Shown piece after piece: positions 20,398-28,461 of a DNA stretch of 64,000 nucleotides. A program made the translations under genes and the position numbers. Numbering within the stretch: position 1 is the stretch's first letter; each line of letters opens with the position of its first letter. Origin of the DNA: Exiguobacterium sp. s193 (GTDB lineage: Bacteria > Bacillota > Bacilli > Exiguobacteriales > Exiguobacteriaceae); NCBI RefSeq assembly GCF_018618755.1, contig NZ_JACSMR010000002.1, positions 124,001 to 188,000 on the forward strand, written 5' to 3'. The notes beneath the pieces were generated by a model, which saw only the letters and a program-made list of their open reading frames with translations, was not told where the DNA came from and searched no databases.

Positions 20398-20426
20398 ATC
20401 TTACGGGATAGAAATGAACGCGTCAA
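20398..20426 (-). promoter_or_regulatory. SigA promoter of the EIIC-like permease gene
   Basis: On the minus strand TTGACG and TAAGAT are separated by 17 bp. Transcription would begin near 20391, leaving only about 15 nt before ATG 20376 but about 57 nt before the ATC at 20334. Confidence 0.65.
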
Positions 20427-20530
20427 GAAAAAATAGGAATTTTCTGTGAATTGATGAAAGCATTCTGTTCGCACTTCGGGAACAGGACTGCTAGAGTGAA
20501 GAGGTAAACTTAATGGGGAGGCTGAATGAA

Positions 20531-21523
20531 ATGGCAGAACAACAAATCGTTTTAGCAGAAAGACCGGAAGGACGTCCGACACATGAGACGTTCCGGTATG
20601 AATCAATCGAACTGAACGCACCAGATGCTGGACAAGTCTTACTCGAGACACTCTACATCTCAGTTGATCCTTACATGCGCGGACGAATGAATGATGCACG
20701 TTCATACTCGCAACCATTTGAACTGGACGCACCAATCCAAGGCGGTGTCGTCGCAAAAGTCATCGAATCACGGAGTGACGCATTTGAAGAAGGCGACGTC
20801 GTCGTCGGAATGCTCGACTGGGCAACAAAACTCGTCGTTGATGCAAAAAGTATCCGGAAAATTGATCCGTCACTGGCCCCCGTATCGACAGCGCTTGGTG
20901 TACTCGGTATGACAGGGATGACTGCTTACTTCGGTTTACTTGACATTGGTAACCCACAACCGGGCGAAACAGTTGTCGTATCGGCTGCTGCCGGGGCTGT
21001 CGGATCAATCGTCGGACAAATCGCTAAAATCAAAGGAGCTCGTGTCGTTGGAATCGCGGGAAGCGATGAAAAGACGACCTACCTAAAAGAGCAACTTGGT
21101 TTTGATGAAGTCATCAACTATAAGACGGAAAACGTCGGCGAAGCACTTGACCGTACGTGTCCGAGTGGAGTGGATGTCTACTTTGAAAATGTCGGAGGGG
21201 AGATTGGGGACGCAGTCATTGACCGTTTGAATCCGTTTGCCCGCATTCCAGTCTGTGGTGCGATTTCTGGGTACAATGAAAAAGAGAACATCGGACCGCG
21301 CGTTCAATCGAAATTGATTGCTTCACGGGCCCGGATGCAAGGCTTCTTAGTCGGGGATTATGGAAAACGTTTCAAGGAAGCAGCAGAAAAGCTAGGCACA
21401 TGGGTCAGTGCTGGTGAATTGAAATATGAGGAAACGATTTTTGAAGGGTTCGAAACTGTTCCAGATGCATTCCTTGGTCTGTTCGATGGTTCGAACACAG
21501 GGAAATTACTCGTGAAACTGTAA
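20531..21523 (+). CDS. yfmJ: NADP-dependent medium-chain oxidoreductase (YfmJ/CurA type)
   Basis: A 330-residue zinc-free medium-chain dehydrogenase/reductase of the leukotriene-B4-dehydrogenase/curcumin-reductase group, reducing activated C=C bonds of enones with NADPH. Shows SVDPYMRGRM, GMTGMTAYFGLLDIG, the nucleotide site AAAGAVGSIVGQIAK and C-terminal FEGFETVPDAFLGLF. No structural zinc cysteines. ATG 20531 has GGGGAGG 9 nt upstream; an in-frame ATG at 20513 lies before that site. Likely a detoxification enzyme, transcribed alone and ended by a strong terminator. Confidence 0.9.
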   Translation: MAEQQIVLAERPEGRPTHETFRYESIELNAPDAGQVLLETLYISVDPYMRGRMNDARSYSQPFELDAPIQGGVVAKVIESRSDAFEEGDVVVGMLDWATKLVVDAKSIRKIDPSLAPVSTALGVLGMTGMTAYFGLLDIGNPQPGETVVVSAAAGAVGSIVGQIAKIKGARVVGIAGSDEKTTYLKEQLGFDEVINYKTENVGEALDRTCPSGVDVYFENVGGEIGDAVIDRLNPFARIPVCGAISGYNEKENIGPRVQSKLIASRARMQGFLVGDYGKRFKEAAEKLGTWVSAGELKYEETIFEGFETVPDAFLGLFDGSNTGKLLVKL

Positions 21524-21556
21524 AGTGTAGACTTGGTATGTATATACGTACTACCT

Positions 21557-21604
21557 AAAAAAAGCGTCGGACGATTCGTAAATGAATCGTCCGACGCTTT
21601 TTTG
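21557..21604. terminator. Strong, probably bidirectional terminator
   Basis: A perfect stem of about 21 bp (AAAAAAAGCGTCGGACGATTC with its complement) around GTAAAT, with A-run left and T-run right. It ends yfmJ on the plus strand and the small gene at 21625 on the minus strand. Confidence 0.93.
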
Positions 21605-21624
21605 TTACGACACGAAAATGCCGG

Positions 21625-21798
21625 TTACGCTTTTTTTTGATCTTCTTTCAACTCTTCTAAATCAGGATCTGGATGTTGTGTTTCGGCAGGTTTGATACCG
21701 GGATCCGAAGTTTTAGCTGGTTCAGGATCTGGGTGGAGACCGACGTCTGCTTGCTCGTTTGGTAAATCATTTTTTTGTTCATTCATGATAAATTTCAT
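21625..21798 (-). CDS. Small Asp/Pro-rich hypothetical protein, 57 aa
   Basis: A short reading frame starting MKFIMNEQKNDLPNEQ. Start ATG 21798 has GAGGAAGGA directly upstream; ATG 21786 is a second in-frame option (53 aa). The product is soluble, acidic and apparently disordered, with a repeated HPDP element (LHPDPEPAK and QHPDPDLEE) spaced by a Pro-rich stretch, and a basic end DQKKA. I recognise no family. It is bracketed by the bidirectional terminator at 21557-21604, consistent with a real transcript ending there. Confidence 0.55.
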   Translation of the reverse strand: MKFIMNEQKNDLPNEQADVGLHPDPEPAKTSDPGIKPAETQHPDPDLEELKEDQKKA

Positions 21799-22059
21799 TC
21801 CTTCCTCGTTCTATTCTTCTTAAATATTACCCAACTGATTAATTCTGAAACTAACCGAGTGCTCGTATATGTATTGCCAAGTTGTTCAAAAGTGAGTCAT
21901 GAACAAACACTAGTCCACACGAAATCGTGCTGTTCTTCACTGGAATGTAAGGAAATACTGGAAAACATTCATCAACTCTTTACAAAAACCTTGCAAGGTA
22001 TTTAAGTGCCCTTTGAACTGCTCTCGTAGACTGAAAAGAGATCAAGCAGGAAGGGTGTT
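21799..22059. other. Divergent intergenic region before the glycan locus
   Basis: About 260 bp that must contain the minus-strand promoter of the small gene and the plus-strand promoter of the glycan locus. I see no convincing -35/-10 pair, hairpin or repeat. Confidence 0.4.
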
Positions 22060-24711
22060 TTGAACGTGAATGAACAACAGTGGAAAAGAAAAGTAACACA
22101 ACAGCTAAGTTGGGCCCGTGCTGAACAACAGCGATTGAAGACTGAACCAGCAGCGAGTTCGACTGCGTTCGAGACATTACAACGGTTAGAATCATTAGGA
22201 AGGGCGAAGACGATCCGTCCTTCAGGTAAACTGATTGAATCAAAAACACTGCGCTATCAAGAAGAGAGTAATCGACAATTACTCGATACGATCGACTACC
22301 AATCGATTCCGCTTCGGAGTCAGTCCCGTTACTACGAACAACGACCGCTTGAAGTGGCTGTCGTCTGTTCCGAATTCATGCATGCTTATTATCAAGACGC
22401 CTTCCATCTCCATTATGTGAACGCAGATACGTTTGAAGATGTCTTTAGTCGTAAAATTGATTTCTTTTTAGTCATCACGTCATGGAAAGGATTGCAAGGG
22501 GACGACTGGAAAGGAGTCGCGACACCGAAATCGAAAAAAAGAACATTACTCCTCCAGATGATGCGAGAAGTGAAACAACAAGGGATTCCCGTTGTTTTCC
22601 AGTCAACGGAAGACCCGAGTAACTTCGACCGTTTCAGTGAGCTGGCAAAACAAGCCGATTATGTGCTGACGTCAGACGAAGCGATGCTTCCGGAATATCA
22701 AGTGCTTTGTGGCCATGACCGGATTGAAGCGGTCTCGTTCGGTGTGAATCCGCTGATCCATAATCCGCTTGGCGCAACCCGAAGCCGGAAAAATCATGTC
22801 TTATTCGCCGGGAGCTGGATGGCGAAGTATCCAGAACGTGTCAAGGATACAGAAGTCTTGTTCGATGGAGTGATGAGCTCATCGCATCAGCTTGATATCG
22901 TCGATCGGAACTATCACCTCGATTTACCGGACTATCATTTCCCGGCTCGGTACGTCAAACGGGTTGCACCTGCGATTCCGTATGATGCGCTTCAGCAGGT
23001 GAGCAAATGTTACGACTGGGTGTTGAATCTCAATAGCATCAAATACAGTAAAACGATGTGTGCGCGCCGGATTTTTGAATCGCAGGCACTTGGGAATCTA
23101 ATCATTTCGAATTATAGTATCGCCGTCAACAATCTGTTTCCAAACGTATTTACAGTTCACGATCAACAGGAAATCAAAGCAATCGTCGAACGGACATCTG
23201 AAGAAGAGATTGAGCGATTACGTGCTGAAGGAATCCGTTCCGTCATGTCGAGTCACACGGTGTTTGACCGGGTCGATCAATTGGCGCGGATGCTGAAACT
23301 CAATCAACAACAACCGGCGCGTCGCCTGCTCGTCGTCTTACGCAATCCGACACCGGCACTTGAACAGCAGATTGCCAATCAATCGATTGAAGCCGATGCT
23401 ATTTGTCATCTGTCCGAGTTGACGGAAACGGAATATGGACAAGCCGACCTTGTTGCCTTGCTCGACGGCGGCGAGTCGTACGGAGAATATTACCTCGAAG
23501 ATTTACGCAACGGCTTTAAGTTTGCCGATGCCGATATCGTCCGAAAATCGCTCAGCGGACAAACCGCTTATGAAGTCTTTGAGACGTCAGGCGCAGATAC
23601 CGGAGCGATGGTCTGGCGGGAGCATGTCCCGTATGAACAGTTTGTCAGTGGAACGTTGTCTGGACGGACGCTTATGATCGATTGCTTCGAATGGAAGGAA
23701 CAGTATCAAACGGAACCGCTCCGTGCGCCAGTCTTGTCAGTCGTCGTGCCGATTTATAACAACGGCCATCATTTGATGTATAAATGTTTTGCGAGCTTGA
23801 AGCGGATGAATCGTTTTGATGAAACGGAAATCGTGCTTGTCGACGACGGATCGACGGACCGTCAGACGGTTCATGCCGTCGAACGGATCGGGCGACGACA
23901 TGGAAACGTGACGACTTACTTCTTTGAAACAGGCGGGAGTGGAAGCGCATCACGTCCTCGTAACAAAGGTGTCGAACTGGCGCGTGCTGACCGGGTAGCC
24001 TTTTTGGATCCGGACAATGAAGTCCTTAGTGACCGTTATGCTGAACTGTTAGAGGAACTTGATCAAGATGCTACGCTCGATTTTGCCGTCGGTCATATGA
24101 AAAAGCTGGCCGAGAAGACGAGTATCATCGCCCTGCCGACGATTCGGAAAAAAGGACGAACCGTTTGTGAAGACCCCCGTGCCTATCTGCTTGAACATCG
24201 TTTTGCCGTGCAAAGCATTCAAGCATTGGTCGTCAAGCGCGATTTCCTCGTCAAACATCAATTGGAACAGGTCGTCGGAGCTGTCGGTCAAGATTCACTG
24301 TTTTTCCAAGAAATGATGTTACGGGCGGAACGTGTTCTGCTTGTGAACCGCGTCGTGCATTATTATTACGCAGCAGTCGCCGGTTCGACCGTTAATTCCT
24401 TGACAGTCAGGTTCTTCGAACGAAGTGTCATCCGGGAACAGGCACGGGCAGAGAAGTTTGCAAAATATGGTGTGCTCGACCAATACAAGACGAAACGTTT
24501 TGAACATTTCTTTGAACACTGGTATTTGGTCAAGTTGCGACAATGTAGTGATAAGGACTTTGGACCAAGTGTTGCCTTATTACGGACGATTGTCGGATTT
24601 TATGAACCGATTCAACTATCGACACCGTTAGTCCGACAGTTTGTTGAATTAGCGGATGCGGGGAAGACGGATACGATTCAAGAATTGTTAGTAGAGGAGG
24701 TCACGGCATGA
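22060..24711 (+). CDS. Two-domain glycosyltransferase (CgeB-like GT-B plus GT2)
   Basis: An 883-residue protein opening the surface-glycan locus. An N-terminal basic/coiled segment is followed by a GT-B-like domain of the CgeB/Glyco_trans_1_2 kind (about 90-410; HVLFAGSWMAKYPER, KTMCARRIFESQALGNLIIS), then a GT-A family 2 domain from about residue 557 (LSVVVPIYNNG, VDDGSTD at about 593, ASRPRNKGVELA, FLDPDN). Both nucleotide-sugar sites look intact, so it may add two different sugars. Start TTG 22060 or GTG 22066 after AGGAAGGG. Its stop overlaps the next start (ATGA). Confidence 0.87.
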   Translation: MNVNEQQWKRKVTQQLSWARAEQQRLKTEPAASSTAFETLQRLESLGRAKTIRPSGKLIESKTLRYQEESNRQLLDTIDYQSIPLRSQSRYYEQRPLEVAVVCSEFMHAYYQDAFHLHYVNADTFEDVFSRKIDFFLVITSWKGLQGDDWKGVATPKSKKRTLLLQMMREVKQQGIPVVFQSTEDPSNFDRFSELAKQADYVLTSDEAMLPEYQVLCGHDRIEAVSFGVNPLIHNPLGATRSRKNHVLFAGSWMAKYPERVKDTEVLFDGVMSSSHQLDIVDRNYHLDLPDYHFPARYVKRVAPAIPYDALQQVSKCYDWVLNLNSIKYSKTMCARRIFESQALGNLIISNYSIAVNNLFPNVFTVHDQQEIKAIVERTSEEEIERLRAEGIRSVMSSHTVFDRVDQLARMLKLNQQQPARRLLVVLRNPTPALEQQIANQSIEADAICHLSELTETEYGQADLVALLDGGESYGEYYLEDLRNGFKFADADIVRKSLSGQTAYEVFETSGADTGAMVWREHVPYEQFVSGTLSGRTLMIDCFEWKEQYQTEPLRAPVLSVVVPIYNNGHHLMYKCFASLKRMNRFDETEIVLVDDGSTDRQTVHAVERIGRRHGNVTTYFFETGGSGSASRPRNKGVELARADRVAFLDPDNEVLSDRYAELLEELDQDATLDFAVGHMKKLAEKTSIIALPTIRKKGRTVCEDPRAYLLEHRFAVQSIQALVVKRDFLVKHQLEQVVGAVGQDSLFFQEMMLRAERVLLVNRVVHYYYAAVAGSTVNSLTVRFFERSVIREQARAEKFAKYGVLDQYKTKRFEHFFEHWYLVKLRQCSDKDFGPSVALLRTIVGFYEPIQLSTPLVRQFVELADAGKTDTIQELLVEEVTA

Positions 24712-25715
24712 CGAGCACAGCAGGAATGAAACGACCGAAGGATCAAGTCCGCGCCGCCTATTATGACCAGTTAGGGATCGCGTTCGGAAAAAAGGTCCGG
24801 GCACGCATTCACTGGATAATACGGGAGGCGAAGGGAGAAGACATCCTTGATATCGGGTGTTCGGGGGGACTCGTCCCGATTTTACTTGGGCGCGAAGGGA
24901 AACGTGTCACAGGAATCGATGTTTCTCCGGAAGCGATCGCAGAAGCAACGTCTGCCTTAAAAGAAGAAGCGGCATCTGTCCAGTCCGTCGTCATGTTCAG
25001 TGAGACGAATATCATGTCCTTTTCAGCAAACAGGCAATTCGATACGGTCTTGATGACGGAAGTGCTCGAACACATCGGTGAACCGGAACGGGTGATTCAG
25101 CAGGCATATACGCTCGTCAAACCAGGTGGACGGCTTGTCGTGACCGTTCCGTTTGGTGTCAATGATTACGCCGATCATAAGCGGACCTATTACTTGAAAA
25201 GGCTCATCGAACAGTTAACACCGTACGGCACGATTGAAAAAATCGAACGGTTCGATAAGTGGCTCGGCGTGACACTTGTTGTTCAGGAACATGTACAAAC
25301 AGGACGGATGTTGTCTGCTGAAGAAGTCGATTGGCTCGAAGATTCATTTGAGACTGTTGAGCGGATGCACGTAGCGGAAGTGATTCGTCTAAAACAAGTC
25401 AACAAGCGACTGGAACAAAAAGTGCAACACATAGCGGAAATTGAACTGCAGATGGTGGAACAATCGAATGAACAGGTGAAGCTGGAACACCAAATGATCG
25501 AGAAGGATCAACAACTGGAACAACTCGCGCAACAATATACGTTAGTGCTCAAACGTTACGAGGAAGCACTCGTTTCGAACATGGAAGTGCTGGAGGCGAA
25601 TGAAGCATGGAAGTCAAAATACCGGTCACTCGCAAATTCAAAATTAGGAAAAGTCATCGTCCGTTACTGGAAACTCAGACGAAAACTATCCCGAAGACAG
25701 GCAAGACGTCGATGA
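24708..25715 (+). CDS. SAM-dependent methyltransferase with C-terminal coiled coil
   Basis: A 335-residue protein. Residues about 30-200 form a class I methyltransferase (motif I DIGCSGG at 48-54, acidic GID at 69-71, DTVLMTEVLEHI at 112-123, then LVKPGGRLVVTVPFG). From about 217 to 300 runs a charged coiled coil with regular I/L/V spacing, and the last 25 residues are strongly basic with hydrophobic positions (KVIVRYWKLRRKLSRR), like a membrane-contacting helix. The layout recalls WbdD-type terminator/ruler proteins of ABC-exported O antigens (inference). ATGA overlaps couple it to both neighbours. Confidence 0.85.
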   Translation: MTSTAGMKRPKDQVRAAYYDQLGIAFGKKVRARIHWIIREAKGEDILDIGCSGGLVPILLGREGKRVTGIDVSPEAIAEATSALKEEAASVQSVVMFSETNIMSFSANRQFDTVLMTEVLEHIGEPERVIQQAYTLVKPGGRLVVTVPFGVNDYADHKRTYYLKRLIEQLTPYGTIEKIERFDKWLGVTLVVQEHVQTGRMLSAEEVDWLEDSFETVERMHVAEVIRLKQVNKRLEQKVQHIAEIELQMVEQSNEQVKLEHQMIEKDQQLEQLAQQYTLVLKRYEEALVSNMEVLEANEAWKSKYRSLANSKLGKVIVRYWKLRRKLSRRQARRR

Positions 25716-26929
25716 ACGTGTTAATGATTTGTCAAAATTTCTATCCGGAAATCGGAAGTGCTGCGAATCGGATGAAAAATATCTTCAAGCGTATGGAACA
25801 ACGGGGGAGCGACGTCCATGTCTTGACATCGGAGCCGCTTTATCCGACGGCAGAACTCTATACGGATGCGATGTTTTGGGATGAACCGACGCTTGACGCC
25901 GCGCATGTCACACGGATTCAACCACGCGATGTCCGGGCGACAACTAACTTATGGAAACGACTCCATCTCTTCGTCGAACAATTTTTCTTAGCCGTCAAAG
26001 AAGTGCGGCAAGATCCAAAACCATATGCATACATTTATGCGACGACACCTTCGATTTTTATGGGACTGGTCGGAGTCGTCGCAAAACATGTCAAACAGGC
26101 ACCGCTGATTTTAGACGTCCGTGATTTATGGCCGGAATCACTCGTCGGTGTCGGCATCACGAAATCACGCCTGTTATTGAGACCGTTGTACTGGCTTGAA
26201 AAATGGATGTATCATCAAGCGGATCAAATCGTCATCAACAGCGAAGGGTTTCGGTCCTATATCGAACAGAAGGGGATTGACGCATCGCGTATTCACTACA
26301 TTCCGAATTCGATTGAAGAAAATGAGTGGTTGATTAAGCGGCGCCAAGTCTCGGAACAAGTCCGCGTTGTCTACACGGGCAATATCGGACTGGCGCAAGA
26401 TGTCTTTTTATTACTTGATGTCGCAGAACGTTTAATGGTCGACAGAAATATTGAATTCCATGTCGTCGGTTACGGGTATCACAAGGAAAAATTTGAGACG
26501 TTGATTGCGGAACGGAAACTTACGAACATTCATTTCATGAACGCGATGCCGCGTTGGGACGCATTGAAGCAACTCGCTAAAAGTGACATCGCCTTTGCGA
26601 CGCTCGTTGAGAGTACGGCATTCGACACGGTCACACCTGGGAAAATCATCGATTATATGGCGATGGGGTGCGCCATCGTCGGCGCCGTTTCCGGACATGC
26701 CGCAAAAGTGATTGAAGCGTCAGGTGCTGGTGTCGTATCGCGTGACCGCAGTCGGGACGAGATTGTCCGGCAGATTCGTCATCTCGCAAACAATCCGGAA
26801 GAACGGGCATTGATGGGTCGCTCTGGCGTCGCCTACGTCCAGACACACTTTGACTGGGAACAAAATGAAGAACGACTGTTTGAAACGATTCGTCAAACGT
26901 GTCAACAGACAGTGGAGGTGAAGGGATGA
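25712..26929 (+). CDS. Glycosyltransferase family 4 (WbuB-like)
   Basis: A 405-residue GT-B enzyme beginning MNVLMICQNFYPEIGSAANR, with the donor-side segment VRVVYTGNIGLAQ (about 240) and the C-terminal EX7E-like region around TPGKIIDYMAMGCAIVGA. Resembles WbuB-type transferases of N-acetylamino sugars, but the sugar cannot be assigned. The frame stays open upstream; ATG 25712, overlapping the stop of the methyltransferase gene, gives the normal start. It overlaps the next gene by four bases. Confidence 0.9.
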   Translation: MNVLMICQNFYPEIGSAANRMKNIFKRMEQRGSDVHVLTSEPLYPTAELYTDAMFWDEPTLDAAHVTRIQPRDVRATTNLWKRLHLFVEQFFLAVKEVRQDPKPYAYIYATTPSIFMGLVGVVAKHVKQAPLILDVRDLWPESLVGVGITKSRLLLRPLYWLEKWMYHQADQIVINSEGFRSYIEQKGIDASRIHYIPNSIEENEWLIKRRQVSEQVRVVYTGNIGLAQDVFLLLDVAERLMVDRNIEFHVVGYGYHKEKFETLIAERKLTNIHFMNAMPRWDALKQLAKSDIAFATLVESTAFDTVTPGKIIDYMAMGCAIVGAVSGHAAKVIEASGAGVVSRDRSRDEIVRQIRHLANNPEERALMGRSGVAYVQTHFDWEQNEERLFETIRQTCQQTVEVKG

Positions 26930-28197
26930 AACGTGTCGGAATGTTTGTGTGGAACACGTTTACGAATGATGCCCGTGTCTTAAGAGAATGTACGGCCCTT
27001 GCCGATGCTGCGTATCAGGTCGACTTGTATTGCTTAAATGATGGGACGTTACCGAAAATCGAGCAACATCCAGCCGGTTTCCGCATTCTTCGGATTGATC
27101 GCACACCACCATTCGTCAGTCTACTGTCACGTTTTCGGAAACGGTCACCGATTACGCTAGTCGCGGCTATCGGAGTGTTGCTACTGATTCCGTGGTTGAT
27201 TCCCGTCTTGCTCGTGCTTTATCTGTTACAAAAAAGCCGCTTTATACGATATGCGGTCTATAACAGCTTTGGCATCATCCGGATGACGCGTGCCGCAAGA
27301 CAGCGTCAATACGACATCATGCACGCTAATGATTTAAATACGTTACCGCAAGCGATTTTAGCAAAACGTCAGGCGAAAGTCGTCTATGATTCACATGAAG
27401 TGCAAACCGACCGGACAGGATACGGGAAGGGACAAGGAATCCTTGAGCGTATCCTGTTGCGTTTCGTTGATTGGACAATGGTCGAAAATGATACAAGAGC
27501 AGATTATCATCAGCAACTGTACGGAAGCCGGCCAACGGTTCTTCATAATTATCCGTTTTATCAGGAAACAATCCCGGCGGCACGTCCATTGCATACAGAA
27601 CTAGGCCTCGACCGTGCGGAACCAATTTTGCTCTATCAAGGCGGGATTCAAGAAGGACGCGGACTAGAACGATTGATTGAGGCGATGCCATCCGTGACGA
27701 AGGGAACTTTATTATTTGTTGGTGACGGTAAAATCAAAACACGTTTGCAACACGTAGCCGCAGAATCTTCAGCGCGTGAGCGAATTCATTTCATCGATAA
27801 AGTACCACTAAATCAGTTGCCGAGTTATACAGCGGCAGCAACGGTCGGGTTCCAAGTCTTACAAAACGTCTGCTTTAACCATTATTCAGCCTCATCGAAT
27901 AAGTTATTCGAATATATGGCAGCACTTGTCCCGGTCGTCGCGGCAGATTTACCAGAAATTCGCCGGGTCGTCGAAACGGAACAAGTCGGTTTGATTGTCG
28001 ATGTCGAGTCGCCCGAGTCGATTGCGCAAGCGGTCAATCGATTGATAGCGGATGATTCGTTACGGAATCAGATGAAAAGCCGAGCGGAAGAGGCGAGAAG
28101 ACGGTACAACTGGGACGAGGAAAAACAACATCTCTTAGCGGTATATGCGGCAGTTTCAGCGGAAATAGCACATGAAGCCGACGGGAACTACAGTTAA
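26926..28197 (+). CDS. Glycosyltransferase family 4 with a central membrane segment
   Basis: A 423-residue GT-B enzyme (MKRVGMFVWNTFTNDARVLRE). A hydrophobic stretch (about residues 72-100, IGVLLLIPWLIPVLLVLYLL) should bind it to the membrane. The donor domain shows ILLYQGGIQEGRGLERLIEA and the C-terminal SNKLFEYMAALVPVVA with the expected Glu residues. The start ATG 26926 overlaps the stop of the previous gene; GTGAAGGG precedes it. It ends the first coupled block of the glycan locus. Confidence 0.9.
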   Translation: MKRVGMFVWNTFTNDARVLRECTALADAAYQVDLYCLNDGTLPKIEQHPAGFRILRIDRTPPFVSLLSRFRKRSPITLVAAIGVLLLIPWLIPVLLVLYLLQKSRFIRYAVYNSFGIIRMTRAARQRQYDIMHANDLNTLPQAILAKRQAKVVYDSHEVQTDRTGYGKGQGILERILLRFVDWTMVENDTRADYHQQLYGSRPTVLHNYPFYQETIPAARPLHTELGLDRAEPILLYQGGIQEGRGLERLIEAMPSVTKGTLLFVGDGKIKTRLQHVAAESSARERIHFIDKVPLNQLPSYTAAATVGFQVLQNVCFNHYSASSNKLFEYMAALVPVVAADLPEIRRVVETEQVGLIVDVESPESIAQAVNRLIADDSLRNQMKSRAEEARRRYNWDEEKQHLLAVYAAVSAEIAHEADGNYS

Positions 28198-28461
28198 TAC
28201 CAAGTGAAACCACACAAATCGAAGCCGTTTGATGTGGATAGCGTCGCTATGGCACAAAATCCGTCACAGTGTTCGTTGAATCTTTACAACCTTTACGTAA
28301 AGTACAGAAAATACGGCGAATGTAAGGTCTGTGAAGAATGGTTTAAGAGATGGTTAGAACCATTGGAAACACTAGGAATTGTCGGTATGGTCTAGGTACA
28401 GCCACGTCATGTTCGATGCAAGGTTTGACGTGAACTACACACTAGATGGAGGAATGACAAA
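28198..28461. other. Internal intergenic region of the glycan locus
   Basis: A 264-bp gap, the only one over 30 bp between the glycan genes. A 63-codon frame (28204-28395) lacks a ribosome site and looks random. A 7-bp inverted repeat CACGTCA/TGACGTG at 28403-28409 and 28426-28432 lies 30 bp before wecC, and TTTACA at 28283 may be a -35. Probably a second promoter region with a possible operator. Confidence 0.4.

Noticed and set aside
28204-28395. 63-codon plus-strand frame between the third GT gene and wecC
   Set aside because: No ribosome site, amino-acid mix looks random, and it spans the probable promoter/operator region.
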